From positions 248,001 to 312,000 of the forward strand of contig JAGYXB010001000.1 of the NCBI GenBank assembly GCA_022495005.1: a stretch of 64,000 nt of DNA, written 5' to 3'. Positions 10,926 through 22,269 of the stretch are shown here, in pieces. This stretch comes from Rhyacophila brunnea. Its lineage: Eukaryota > Arthropoda > Insecta > Trichoptera > Rhyacophilidae. The position numbers and the translations under genes were made by a program. Position 1 is the stretch's first letter. Each line of letters begins with the position of its first letter. Below the pieces are notes generated by a model that was not told where the DNA came from, did not search any database, and saw only the letters and a list, made by a program, of their open reading frames with translations.

Positions 10926-12190
10926 AGTATGCTTTGTGGGTAGTGATGGCCTCCGACTTCCTGACTAGCTCAGGCACTTGGAAGTGGGGGTTCATTAATG
11001 TGGAGGAACAGGCAGGAACCTCATGGACGTGGAGTAACCAAGAAGTCACGGGGCACAAAGTCAATTAAACACCAGATGAAATCTTCAGAACTCGTATTTT
11101 ATTGTTATTAGAATATGTTTGGCCTTATGGCATTCCTTCATCAAGGATTATAGTCCAAAAGTATCATTCACATTGGTATCGAAAGTCCCAAAGTTTATAA
11201 TAATTAAAAGAAACTCGATTTATTGTTATTATCCATACACCACAATTAGTAAGAAAAAAAAGAAAAGTCAAATCAATTAATATTCGAAGTTCAAAGTTCG
11301 AAGACTCAATAAACAAGAGTCAACTAATATCCGAAGTCACAAAAATAACCACATTTATTACTGATTAATTAAAAATTAATTCGAATATTATTATTTAAAA
11401 ATTAACTTGATTATTATTAACTAATTATTTAACATTAACTTAATTATTTCTAATTAGTTATGCAGACGAGATCGTAAGGGTCCCGAGGCAACAAGGCGTC
11501 GCCCGGAACCCACAAAACAGACTGCCTTTGGATTTAATAATCTTCCTTTTTATCTGTTAGGGGTGGTCGTATTTCTTACCAATTCAAAACCGATACCGCC
11601 ATATGCTACACATTTATATAAGGTTGACGGATGTCAGTCTATCAACCAAACATATAGTGATATCGATGTACATAATATGATTAATATTAATATTACTTAA
11701 ATTACATTAATTCCTTAATTACTATATACCATTAACGCCCATCTATAGTCCCCCTTTATTACTTCGTTATCCTTTGCATTACATATTTTTTTTACATTTA
11801 CCTATTATATTACAATTTATATTACCTATTTATCTTACATCCAAATCATATTTTATATCTAATTTAATTTAATTACCCCCTTACCTAGACGTATATTTAA
11901 TTAACATTTTAATCTTATAACCCTTTACCTTATACCCATACGGCTTAACCATCCACAGTCCACTCTGAGAAGCCGTGGGACCTGTCAGAGCAAACTGCGG
12001 GACTTAACATATGAAATATTTTGTTCAGCCTTGCCAAGGGTCGTCATCATTCCATCGGTGGCACATTGACTACCAGGGTCAGACCGAGCGGCTGGGGAGC
12101 ACTACTCCTTATGGGAGCGCCCCCCTCAGGGGCAGAAAAACCTGTCGGTGACAGTAGGTAATATTGTATACTTAATTTGTGAGAAATATA
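10926..12190. other. Unassigned segment, GC-richer at 11940-12150
   Basis: Contains the TATA-like tatataagg at 11616 and a GC-richer block at 11940-12150 (gggagcactactccttatgg and similar). It may be an old retroelement leader, but no protein frame supports this. Confidence 0.3.
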
Positions 12191-12194
12191 CATT

Positions 12195-12320
12195 GCTGGT
12201 ATAATTTAATAATTATTGTATGACTCAGTTGACCTGTTTCGAGGCCCCCTTTAAAATATTCTGACAAATCGTCGATTGCGTCATCTGCGTCAAAGAAAGC
12301 CATTGCTGCTGTTAATATCC
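12195..12320. repeat. Repeat shared with 59430-59535
   Basis: Both loci share 'attattgtatgac', then 'tgtttcg', then 'gattgcgtc', 'tctgcgtcaaagaaa' in the same order at about 75% identity. Possibly LINE 3' sequence, since the 59390 locus also shares text with 21786-21835 beside RTE fragments. Confidence 0.5.
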
Positions 12321-12469
12321 TATGTCCCATTGCTGAAGATAGTGGCCACTGAATTTTTCATAAATTCGGTGATTTTCAGGGGAAAATAGACTACCGAATT
12401 TCAGTTCCTTTCTACACTGCAGTATTAATTGTGGTCGGTGCTGTCGTTGTAAGAACGCATAGAAAATAG

Positions 12470-12625
12470 CAGTGGCGAAGGATGGAGGTAGGCTGTTAAG
12501 ATCCGACATAAATATTACACACTAAGTTTTGTCAGTCATACGTATTTGTTTTTATTGAACTAAGACTACAAATTGCAGATAGTGTCGGTTAATTTTTAAA
12601 ATTCTATTAAACCTGCGAATATCAA
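12470..12625 (+). mobile_element. CAGTGGCG hAT MITE, 5' half only
   Basis: Begins CAGTGGCGAAGGATGGAGG and follows copies 1 and 2 (taggctgttaagatccgac, tttgtttttattgaactaag) for about 150 bp. It then diverges. No right terminus was found. Confidence 0.75.
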
Positions 12626-13401
12626 ACCTAGTTAATCCTACATTTTTTTTTGAAAATTACCTGGGATAATATGTAAATTATTGTTTTTTACAAATAGGTA
12701 CTTAAATCATTTGTATGTGAAACATTTGAAAATTATTATTTCTTTAAATTTAGTTTGACGATAATAATTGTTGTCTGAAAAACAACATCGAATACAATAA
12801 TGTATCAGCCCTAAACACAACAGATCGCTTCGAATGTTATTAATGAACGTCCAAGGTATAAAAGTCAGGTTCGGGTGACACCATTTGTGTCCAGTAGTAT
12901 AATAATTGTTACAACTACCACGTGTTACTTTTGCACTTGGTATCCCCACTCAAATTACATATTTGAGACGCGATTAGGAGGTATAAAATATCGAATTCAA
13001 TTTTGATCAACCTGTGGAGAAAAGTTCACCATCGCTGTATTAAGCTGTGCACCATCTACGAAGTGGGATGCATTATAAAGTATCGTCTTCGTCTAAAATT
13101 CATATGCTTTAATAGTGTAAGTGTGTTTATCAGCGACTCACAATTCTCATACAAACAGGTATGGGTGTATATAAATCTTTTCTTATATTAACAGTGTCTG
13201 CCAAATTGGGTGCCGTGAAAAAAGAACCCTGTATTACAAAATATTATAACTGTGAACCAGAAAAATTAAAAACTCACATCTTGATTCCTTCCCATACATT
13301 GACATTTCCTCAAACAAATTTTATCAGAAGTGGAGAAGATGGTAGAAAGCATCTTTATATCATATTCTAGGTATTTTCCATCAATTATATATTATCGCAT
13401 T
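12626..13401. other. Spacer with a possible exon-like frame
   Basis: A plus frame of 58 codons follows an acceptor-like 'cttatattaacag' ending at 13194 and stops at 13370. It has mixed composition (VKKEPCITKYYNCEPEKLKT) but no known domain and no clear donor. Recorded only as a weak possibility. Confidence 0.25.
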
Positions 13402-14135
13402 TATTCCATACACAAGGCTGCTATCGGCGGCTATCCAGAGTAGTTTATCATAATATTATTTATCTAATATAATATACCATATAAACTGTCAAGGGTGCTT
13501 TATTTTAACATTGAAGCTAATGGCCCCACCAAACCACACTCGCCTCGCACCACACCTGGTCTTAATCGGGGGTACCACGAGACCGGACCCTACGTTTGAT
13601 GTGAAGCATCATTTTTTATGACTGGGAATATCTAGGACCAGTTACCCAAGACTAAGGTCGCCATGCACTCAAATGAGCTTTGACTGAATTAACAAGACTT
13701 TAAGTTGAACGTAGTTATGCAGAATGTATCCAGTCCACAATAATGTCGAGCTGAGATAATGGCACTTTAGTAACAACATGATTGTTAAAAATGTATGTAA
13801 AATGTCAAATTGTAAATAGTATTTTATTTCAAGAATATTTTTTTTGCGGCTTGGCTATTTTCAGCAGAATGTAGAGAAAACCTTCTCGCATCTGATCTAT
13901 ACATCTCATTTTTTTATTTTTTGTGGACTGGCGACTATATAACTATGTCCAGTTAAGGTACCATGAGCACGTAGAGGCAATATTAAAAATTGTAGTAAGT
14001 AACAAATTAAAGCTAATACAAAACTATGTTTTAACAGTTGAACAGTTTGGTCGGCTAACTCATTGTAACAATGATAATACTTCAATACATATATAATATG
14101 ATAAACTACCCTCGGTAGCCGCCACAAGTGTACAA
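13402..14135 (+). mobile_element. Palindromic-end element family D, long copy
   Basis: The left end (ccatacacaaggctgctatc, ggcggctat...agtagtttat) is mirrored at the right end (gataaactaccctcggtagc, cgccacaagtg). The interior includes a block at 13512-13700 (ccaaaccacactcgcctcgc, tcttaatcggg, gtgaagcat, gactgggaat, ctttgactgaatt) that recurs at 19026-19215 and 42891-43080. The related, internally deleted palindrome is at 38638-39097. No transposase was found. Confidence 0.7.
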
Positions 14136-14301
14136 GTGGGTCATCAATTCTTTCGCAAGATAGGATGGTATACACGTAATATTAACAGTGGAAGATAATT
14201 CAGAACACATGAAAAATTATTCTGTGTTTATTTATACACAGCCTCATTTTCTGAGCTAGAGTTGTCTACATTTTGGATTCGGTTCACTACTATTACAGCC
14301 G

Positions 14302-14663
14302 TTAAGAGGGTACTTCAGTGAAACGGCGAATAATTTTCAACTATAGGTCCGACGAAATTTTGGACTCGCTGGCAATCAGAGAGCGAACGTCGAAATGTGA
14401 ACACGTCAATTTGTTTCGTGATGGCGACAGGGGTATTAATTTTTAAATCGTGTAAAGATGACCAATAACCGTTAGCCATTTACTATATACTATAAGACTA
14501 TATTATTATTGTTACTAATAAAACAATAAGCAGAACATTAAATTGACGCATGTTGGATTTATATAACATATTATATTTCGTTCGGCACGCGTCATTTTCA
14601 CAATGCGCGCATGGCCTAGCCACGATCTTTTTAGACCATGCCTCAACTGAGGTATAGCCTTAA
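14302..14663 (+). mobile_element. TTAA-flanked MITE, copy 1
   Basis: Element 14306-14659 (354 bp) between TTAA tetranucleotides at 14302 and 14660. The body matches 23676-24048 over nearly its full length (ggactcgct, cgtgtaaagatgac, ttattgttactaat, tgttggatttatat). The ends are weakly inverted (gggtacttcagtgaaa against tcaactgaggtatagcc). TTAA flanks suggest a piggyBac-type derivative; the termini are not canonical. Confidence 0.7.
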
Positions 14664-15396
14664 ATCTATATTGCCGTTTGCATTTTAGCGAATTAGCTTT
14701 CACAACGCTCATGGAAATAGAATTAATATACGGGAACTATTACAGAGTGATACTAGATGGATAGGATCATTCTCAATAATTAAATAAATTATTACATGTA
14801 TTTCGATTTTTATTTGGTGTTTGTTTTTCGAAATAAATTCCCCTTCCCAGTGTGCCCGTCAGATACAAAAGTTTGGCAAACACAATTGTATACAAATACG
14901 TCTGCGATATCTCTGAAATCTCATAAAAAAAATAATCATAATATCTTCCAGTGTGTATACGGTCACGCTATGCCTAGATGCTAAGTGCGTCGTCGCATGC
15001 AATAATAATTCGCGAAACATTGCATACGATTCATTCTCAACTATGTTTTTAAATCTCCTGGTAGGAAACATCGTTCATAAAAGCTCAAAATAAATATGAA
15101 TTATTCATAAGTCTACGTAGAATATACCGCCCTATACCATATGCCAGGTACCAGCAAACTTATGAGATAGAAAAGCCAGAGATAAACACACGCAGGAGAC
15201 TTTAGGCTCTATATTAGTCATGGAGTGATACAACGTTGCAAACGTATAAACTATAGGTAGATGTAAAAATACACGATTTTATATTATATTATTAAGATTT
15301 ACTAAATAAAGCTTTTTCATCGACTAAATAGATTCGCATTCCGATTTTCTATTAACACATTGAAAACATTTCCATTTAAAAGGAGAAAAAAGTGGG
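14664..15396. other. Spacer
   Basis: Two overlapping opposite frames of 62-70 codons around 14800-15070 have no recognisable content. Confidence 0.4.
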
Positions 15397-15470
15397 CCAA
15401 GTTTATATGATTCAACAGAAAATTTAAAACGTGGTATATAAAAAGTTCTTTTTATCTTGTAATTATTTTA
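15397..15470 (+). repeat. Foldback family E, head fragment (E5)
   Basis: Matches the head end of E3 (caagtttatatgattcaaca, aaaacgtggtatataaaaag, ttctttttatcttgtaatta). The rest of the family sequence is absent, so the head can occur alone. Confidence 0.75.
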
Positions 15471-15475
15471 GAGTG

Positions 15476-15770
15476 ACGTCACGAAAACAATATAATACAC
15501 CTGCGTTTGTATAAGTAACGGCTTACAATTTTTTAAGAATCGATGTCCCGTTGAATCTTGCGAGTACACTAATCCGTCATTTGGTGACAGATGTGATCAA
15601 AAAAGGTTGTTTCGAGAGAAGCCGCACAAAAGAGCGGCACTGAACGCATACTTGTGGCAACATCCGCACGGGGTCCATCGTCATGGCTGACCATCTCTCA
15701 CCCCGCAACAAATGCTACACGATCGATCTATGCACTGCCTGTCATACCGGCAGTTTGCACGCAGGCAAAT
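15476..15770. other. Spacer
   Basis: GC-richer than the flanks. A 95-codon plus frame (15654-15941) runs into the palindrome and is not believed. Confidence 0.4.
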
Positions 15771-15782
15771 TACGCAATTCTT

Positions 15783-15923
15783 CAGCCGCATTTAAATCAA
15801 GCGAGCGCATGTTTGTTCTTCCCCCACTCCAGCGAAATTCTTATGCTCGCTCAACATAAAGCGAGAGAATTTCGTTGGAGTGGGGGAAGAACAAACATTC
15901 GCTCGCTTGGTCTAAATGCAGCT
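15783..15923. repeat. 141-bp hairpin palindrome
   Basis: The left arm (caagcgagcgcatgtttgtt, cttcccccactccagcgaaa) is mirrored at the right (tttcgttggagtgggggaag, aacaaacattcgctcgcttg). About 60 bp per arm with a handful of mismatches and a centre near 15850-15865. Much more GC-rich than its surroundings. Confidence 0.8.
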
Positions 15924-16591
15924 TTAGATGCGGAATCGTGACGCGGTGAACTAGGTAAGTGATAGCCAGCCGATAGCTAATATTTATTACATGTAATATT
16001 TATTACAGTATAATAAAATAAGTCGATAAAACACAACTTTGCTTCCTTCAGGTTAAAAATTAGATTTTAATATCTGGGAAATCCAATTAACTTAATTGAA
16101 GAAGAAAAATACTCTCTAAAATGCTGTTGCCCGGTGAAAATTGAACGTATTTCGAACGACAGTTTAAAAATACTTTCAACAATTCAGTCATAAATTCTAA
16201 GATAGCAGATCGTTTGTAATTAAAATATGTAGATAATAAACATGCTATAAATATTGATTAATTTTACGGCAGGGTTGAAAAATCAAGCAATATGCATAAG
16301 TTACTAAGTCGCAACGAGTCTAGGGCTTACTGTAATTATAATTTTTTTCCAAACCAGGACAAAAAATATGTATCCAAAGATTATAATATTTTTTATTGAA
16401 AACAATAAATTACGAACGGTCTAAATCAGACATTAATCATTTGATTTTGATTCCCTATCTATTAATTTGTTAACGTTCTATAAGGAACGGCTTATTATTT
16501 TTTTCAAACGGATATTCTTTTATTAAAGTATAAATAGCTAATATTTCTTTTTGACATTTTACGGTCTATATTGTTGAAAACTTATTTTGTC
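15924..16591. other. AT-rich spacer
   Basis: Nothing beyond short A/T runs and a direct pair of 'atatttattaca' at about 15980-16010. Confidence 0.45.
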
Positions 16592-16722
16592 TTCTTTCGA
16601 CCATGTCCGATCCTAATAGCATCATATGGGCTTCCACAGGGTGGAGGTTTGTATTAACAGATTTTGTTTTTACGAGAAATGGATGTCAGCCTCTTGCTCA
16701 ACCTATTAGCTCAAACTAGATA
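16592..16722 (-). mobile_element. SINE-B body and tail fragment
   Basis: Reads in reverse as the 3' part of SINE-B (gaccatgtccgatcctaata, gtggaggtttgtattaacag, tttttacgagaaatgg, ttgctcaacctatta). The tRNA head is missing. Confidence 0.8.
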
Positions 16723-17846
16723 GATGTCTTAAAAACAAAACAAAACTTTTAGAGAACCTCGTTAATGCTGTCTGGCAATGAGTATCATGATTCATGACTA
16801 ACATAAAAATATTAAAAAACACATACAATTCATGCGATATGATGGGACGCCATCTATAAAAGATCTTGTCACTAAATATGTATAAGTAACTACCTACTAT
16901 TTGTATAGTTTTTGTTTATATATAAAAAATACAATATAAGTAAGTATGATGTTTTAGGGGTGCATAATTATTTGTATATTGCGTGGGAATCAGAAAATAC
17001 GCAATTACTATAACATTATAAACAGGGACAAAATGACAAACCGGCCAATCCCGGTCAAATTGGGGCGTATGGTAAACCTAGCTATGACAATAACACTGGT
17101 TTTTCTTAGTGCGTATTATGGCTCAAATAGACTTTATGACGATCGGTCATATAAATGCCGAAAAACCCGTTTCTTATGTTGGCGTCCTGTGTCACAGGGT
17201 GTCACAGAGTGTAAATACGATGTCATAGCTGTCATACAATATGTATGTATAATATTATGTCGGAATGGCATAGATATGATCATAGACACTAAATCGCTCT
17301 TAGCATATATGTGCCCGATCGTCATAGTCTATTCGAACCTTTATAGTGGTTAGGTTGACAATCATCGGAGCTTTTCAGGAAATTATGGCTAGTATCTACA
17401 TGTTGGACTAGATAGTATAATAACCTCTGTCGACAAACACTGTAAATAATGATAATGTAGCACCCATCAGCATGGGGGTCATGCTCATCAGTAAAGACTA
17501 AAAAAGATCACGTAATGTTATCTCAGTCACGTCACAGAAGTCAAACAATTAATAATATTTATTAAAAACGGTTCTATCTATTAATTAATTCTGACTCCAC
17601 ATCTCAAAAAACGTAAACGTTATTAAAACCAAACTACAAATTGGTGACCCCCTAAATTTATTGTAATGATAAATTTCATAGTATATTATAACATGTGAAA
17701 ATAAATAATTCATATTTAAATATAATGGAATAAAACACATACAAAATTTCATATATTTACAGGACAAAAAATACTGACGACAACAACTACAATGAATATT
17801 CATCGTTGTGTAATTCGGCTTAATTAGATAGTAATATCAAAATATA
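16723..17846. other. Spacer
   Basis: Opposed frames of 124 (plus, 16979-17353) and 63 codons overlap here. Neither carries a motif. Short 'gtcacag' direct repeats occur around 17190-17210. Confidence 0.4.
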
Positions 17847-18382
17847 ATTAGGACTAGGCATTCCAATCCCGGGATCCCGAACTATTTTCGATACTTATAA
17901 ATCTCGGGATTGGTAAACATAATCCCGAAACTTTCGGGATTCATTTTTTTTATCAATTTTTATGGAAAATCAAATTAAAACGAAAATTTAACAGAAAAAA
18001 TACTTTTAATAACTACATTGGAAATAAATGAGTTTGAATGAAGTTTGATTAATTAGGTACCTAAGTGTTGCCACATAAATTAATGATGATGATCTCATAC
18101 GTTTTACGACAGTTTCATATTTGGCTGACTAATTAGATTTATGAAGCGGAAGCATTAAACCTATGTATTTCCAAGATTGAACGTACACAATACTAACAAT
18201 AAATGTCTTACATAGTATAAATTATAGTAGATTTATTTTTGACCGATTTTATCAACGGTATTTGTATATATAAAAATTTTATATTGACTATTGAAAAAAT
18301 GCCAATCCCGGGATCGTCAAATTGTAATCCCGAAATCTCGGGATCAAGATTTTGGCTCGGGATTTGATTCCCTAATTAGGAC
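17847..18382 (-). mobile_element. hAT-like MITE rich in TCCCGGGA (copy 2) with perfect TSD
   Basis: Element 17855-18374 (520 bp), flanked by ATTAGGAC at both 17847-17854 and 18375-18382. It is inverted relative to 391-1157: its right end reads (reversed) TAGGGAATCAAATCCCGAGC. It carries the same 'gattgataaaaatt' and 'tgaatgaag' interior, shortened by about 250 bp. Confidence 0.85.
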
Positions 18383-18808
18383 CAACCCCAAAGAATATAA
18401 TATCTACCAATAATACCTACAAACAAATTCCGTTAGCTTCCGTTTAAAAACAAAAATTCGCTGATCTCTTTTCGTAAATGCTATATTCCCGGCTGAGTCT
18501 TGTGGTATTTTTCATTATATCATTAGGCATACGCAGCGTCATGCAAACTAGGCGTAATCAAAACCACCCTCGCTATGCACAGGGGTCGCGCAACCAACGA
18601 CCCTATGAATATTAGCTGGTTTACGTTATTACGGTAAATAACAGGCAGGTGTTGTATCGCCGATATTATGAATTGGATAAAAATGTCTGGCAACATCCAT
18701 GGTATTTAAACAAAGTGTTTTCAATATTTTGTAAATCCGTGATAAAATATGAATATCTCTTTATGTATTTTATTAATATATAAAGGACGATATTTTATAC
18801 ACCATATA
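18383..18808. other. Spacer
   Basis: Nothing recognised. 'caggggtcgcgcaaccaa' at 18580 is hAT-terminus-like but has no partner. Confidence 0.4.
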
Positions 18809-18894
18809 CATGGGATCCTGGCTGACAGGACTCTAACTTGGGGGCCCGGGCTCAGGATGGGCCCGGCATGGCGAGTCGACCAGATAAGTGAGAT
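18809..18894 (+). mobile_element. Fragment of CATGGCCCCCACA hAT MITE (5' end)
   Basis: Shares 'ggctgacaggactcta', 'gggggcccgggctca', 'gcgagtcgaccagataagtg' with the full copies at 47188 and 52758. It stops after 'agtgagat'. Confidence 0.75.
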
Positions 18895-19025
18895 TTTCGG
18901 CGCCTTACTGCGGACGTGAAGATCTCTTCACATAATTTTTGCTGTCCGTATGATTAGCTTCGTTTTTTTGTTATATTTATTAAATTCCTTTTTCTTTTGT
19001 TAATTTCGTTGTGCCTTTTCTCTAC

Positions 19026-19215
19026 TCGGCACTTAGCATTAGAGTAAAACTAGTAAACTCAGTCAAAGCTCACTTGAGAGCGTGGCGACCTCAGTCTCGA
19101 GTACTGCTCCTGGGACATTACCAGGCGTAAACAAATGTACAGATGCTTCACGTCAAACGTAATACGCTCGATTAAGACCGAGTGTGGCGCGGGGCGGGTT
19201 TGGTTTGGAAGGCGT
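19026..19215 (-). repeat. Family D internal block
   Basis: The reverse complement matches the interior of the element at 13402 (ccaaaccaaacccgccccgc, cggtcttaatcg, gtgaagcat, gctttgactgagttta). A 151-codon minus frame (19059-19514) covers this block. The equivalent frame is interrupted in the other two copies, so I do not call it a gene. Confidence 0.6.
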
Positions 19216-20119
19216 GTTTGTGTTGACAGATGATTAACCTGATGGCTGAGGAATAGCCATGTTTTGACCGGAATTCGATGAGATATCACGTAATATTTAC
19301 AAAGTAATTTGCAACAGACCCTCGGAATAAATTTTGTGATGTTGGCACCGACAGAATAAAACTTCTTGGCAGCGATAGTGGTGTTGGTGATTACTTTTAC
19401 AGAAAGTGGCCAAACAGATCTGGTCGATAGTGAATGCCTATCGACAAAACACCAGTATGGCGATGCATACGAGAATCGTGTAATTTGCTCACACGCACGC
19501 CATATTAGAATCAATTATTATCGAATCAATGTCCATCACGGCGAGGAGAAGAAAATGTCGTGTTTTTCACGCGTTAATATTTGCGAGAAAGAAAATAATA
19601 AGAGGCTACGAACTATTTCGTAATAAATATAGAAAATGTATATTCACAAACATAATAACAAGTAGGTATCCCACCCAACAGGTAGGTTTAAACTAAAGAA
19701 TAGTTATGTGTGTATTGTAGATAAATAATATTTAAACATAATACACAACTCTCCGATTTAGAAAGTACACAATGTTTAAAAATAAAAATAATAAAAATTG
19801 TTTTATGTTCTATTTCACAAACACAAGAGATTCAATGATTTCATAAGAAAAAAGGTTTTCGTCATTAGTAAACAACAAATGATTATACTTAATAACAATA
19901 TCGTCAACTATTTATATTGTATCCGATTATTAAAATATATATTATGTGCATTTGTCCAAAAATCATCTTGTGCAGTTTTGACCGAAAATTAACTGAATAT
20001 ACAATTGTATTCCCTATTCAAAGGGGCACACAACATTCTATAAACATTTCCAAAACTAGTCGTTTACAGTCAGTATAACCGTTGATTATGGTTACTTAAA
20101 CGCTGACGGCTAAAATTAT
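19216..20119. other. Spacer
   Basis: Contains 'cctatcgaca'/'gatcgata' style short repeats near 19420. No gene. Confidence 0.4.
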
Positions 20120-20458
20120 TAAACATGGAACATGCTTTGCCTACTCATTCTCTGAATGCTGGTTGTCCAAATTCGAAAGAACATTTATTTGTAAAAGTAA
20201 CCAAATCTAAAGGATTCAAACAATTGTACGTTCTGAAGATTATGTAATTACAATAATAAAAATAAATAAGTAATAACAGACGAACAATACGTCGCATAGA
20301 ATGTAGGCTACTGAACGTAAAATGAAAATAATCGGCGCGCGTAAGTAATCGGGGCGGGGCACGGGCCGCGGGCGGGCTGCGCGTCTATAGTTATTCTATG
20401 TCTATTTTTCGTAACGCTTTTGCGTCGGAGATCATGAGTAAAACATGTTCCATGTTAA
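20120..20458. mobile_element. TAA-flanked MITE
   Basis: Element 20123-20455 (333 bp) begins ACATGGAACATGCTTT and ends with the inverse (aaacatgttccatgt), between TAA at 20120-20122 and 20456-20458. The arms continue loosely (gcctactcat against atgagtaaaa). A 3-bp TAA duplication fits the PIF/Harbinger superfamily. The right half contains a GC-rich block (gggccgcgggcgggctgcgc). Confidence 0.55.
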
Positions 20459-20497
20459 ATATCGTATAATTACAACCATAACATCCTATCCGTCTTG

Positions 20498-20755
20498 TGG
20501 CCATTTTCAAATACATATCATCTTGTCCATTGTTACAGAGTGAGTATTTCGAATCTTTCGCTCAATAGAGGAAAGTATATGATGTTCCTCAAAACTTTCA
20601 AGTGTTTGATTGGAAATACTCTGTAGTTAAAATATTTCAAAAACCCGCCCAATGGCCCAAGAAAAAAATGGTGATTTTTTTATGTAGACATTCCATACAC
20701 TTTTTTGTGAATATCTCAAAACAAAATGGACAAGGTGACATTTGGAAACGGGAGA
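20498..20755. repeat. Loose inverted repeat, possible MITE
   Basis: 'ccattttcaaatacatatca'+'tcttgtccattg' at 20501 is roughly mirrored by 'aaaatggacaaggtgacattt'+'ggaaacggg' at 20721-20750, about 75% over 32 bases. No duplication seen. Confidence 0.35.
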
Positions 20756-20767
20756 TTGCAAAAGGAA

Positions 20768-20925
20768 TAGAGACCCAATGACAGTAGTGTAATGTGGGTG
20801 TATTTACTAATAGAAGTGAAACAAACCAAGTTTTGAGAAAATCACATAAATATATTGTGTCCTCACCGAGGATCGAACCCGGATGAAAGGCAAGCGCCTT
20901 AACGCACTACACTACACGTTGAGAT
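20768..20925 (-). mobile_element. SINE-A copy
   Basis: In reverse: A-box-like 'tagtgcgttaaggcgc', 'ttgcctttcatccgg', B box GGTTCGATCCT, 'gaggacacaatatatttatg', 'tgattttctcaaaac' and the body to 'ctgtcattgggtct'. Together with the 32006 copy it defines the family. Confidence 0.85.
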
Positions 20926-21785
20926 AACACTGCAATGATCTACAACTACATTATACATGCAGTGGCGCGATTAAAAAATCTAAAGTTATTATTTCTCCTA
21001 AATCAATTCATCCGGCCACCCCTATTCGGTCGAATTCCTAGCGCGGAGATTGATCGGCGGTCCGTGAGCCGTCGGTCGTCAGCCCCTCGCGATTTAAATT
21101 CCCGATTCTGACGTTATTAGAAATTAAATCAAAACTTTATTATTTTCATAGCATTTTCATTATTACTGTGCCCGGTCTAATCGGCCGTATTGTCGGCATG
21201 CACGTCACTGCGGTTGTTCATACACGGGGTATTCAGACTTCATTAGACGAAGATGGAGCTATTTAGGCATAACATTCTAGAGAGAGCAAATCACAAAAAT
21301 CGCACTGCACTGCTTTTGGCACGTAATTTTTTAAATTACCTACACGTGTACTTAATAAAACTATTCATTACAATCAAATATGTTGAGGAAAAACTTCTTA
21401 TATAGAGATGCAGGCTAAATATATAAAATCAAACGATAATTTTCATACAAACTGTGAAGAGTTATAGGAGTTTTGATGATGTATAGAAAAAGGCACTTTT
21501 GACTAATCTAAAAAAAAAACAAAATTATAAACAGTTGCGAAAAATAGCGACATCAAACCCATGTTTTGTAATTCAACATGTGGCATGAGTCAATGAGTAA
21601 TCGGACCAGTCCAAGATATAAAAACAAGGCTTGAGATAGTGAGTACTAACCTAACCTTTGTCAAAAAGAGATATCCTCTTGACAATCGAGGCTTTAATCA
21701 AGACCTGAGACTGTACAGTTCGCTGTTATATTCTCCCTATTTTAAACCTCTTTAAGTTCTCGCAATCATTTTATATGATATCAAT
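20926..21785. other. Spacer with a lone hAT-like terminus
   Basis: CAGTGGCGCGATT at 20961 resembles a hAT end. The only candidate partner (cacgtcactg at 21208) lacks matching 8-bp flanks, so no element is called. Confidence 0.35.
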
Positions 21786-21829
21786 ACTGTCGACCGACGC
21801 TACTTGATGGAATTTGAATTAAAATTCTA

Positions 21830-21911
21830 ATGGATTTTAAGTTTTGTATTATTCCATTTGAGGATGGATGGAGGATGGACTCAAATGGAATACTACAAAA
21901 CTTAAATCCAT
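21830..21911. repeat. 82-nt near-perfect hairpin
   Basis: The arm 21830-21862 (atggattttaagttttgta, ttattccatttgag) pairs with 21880-21911 (ctcaaatggaatactacaaa, acttaaatccat) apart from about two differences. The loop is 17 nt (gatggatggaggatgga). It stands directly before the RTE fragment at 21935. The flanking 'ctacttgatggaatttgaat' also occurs at 59400. Confidence 0.8.
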
Positions 21912-21934
21912 TATATTTTACATGACATTCAAGT

Positions 21935-22240
21935 ATGGATGCGAAATTTGGATATATCAGGGAAAGTAGATGCTTTCGAGGTGTAATCTCAAACTTTGAC
22001 GTACTCAAACGAATGGGAAAACACCGAGATGTTCTGCGTAGTAATAAAACCAGAAAACTAAAGATTTTTAGAAAAAAATATGAGAGGACATGGGTACAGC
22101 ATTTCCCAACTCTTATCCAAGGAAAGGTAGACGGTAAACGTAGCAGACAATGCTGCATTTCGTGGATTACGAGCATCTGAAATCGATACAATTGCAGAGC
22201 GAACACCGCCCTGATGGTAGCCGATTTCCGATAAAGGATG
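21935..22240 (+). pseudogene. RTE-type LINE C-terminal fragment
   Basis: The open frame 21935-22180 gives VISNFDVLKRMGKHRDVLR followed by NKTRKLKIF, LIQGKVDGKRS and CISWITSI. This is the order found at the C-terminus of RTE-like ORF2 proteins: VTNxEVLxRMGK, then IKxRKLxYFGHxxR, then IxGKxEGKRGxGRRRxSWLxNL. The FGHIMR segment is disrupted (FRKKYERTW). The downstream end after the stop still shows RxxxxxALMVADFR-like traces. It is a truncated pseudogene fragment in opposite orientation to its neighbour at 22270. Confidence 0.75.
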
Positions 22241-22269
22241 ACACGAGAAGATAACTGACTGAAACTAAC

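Noticed and set aside
19059..19514. 151-codon minus-strand open frame as a gene
   Set aside because: It covers a repeat block found at 13512 and 42905, where the equivalent frame is broken.
20961..21215. hAT element starting CAGTGGCGCGATT
   Set aside because: The candidate right end does not match well and the 8-bp flanks differ.
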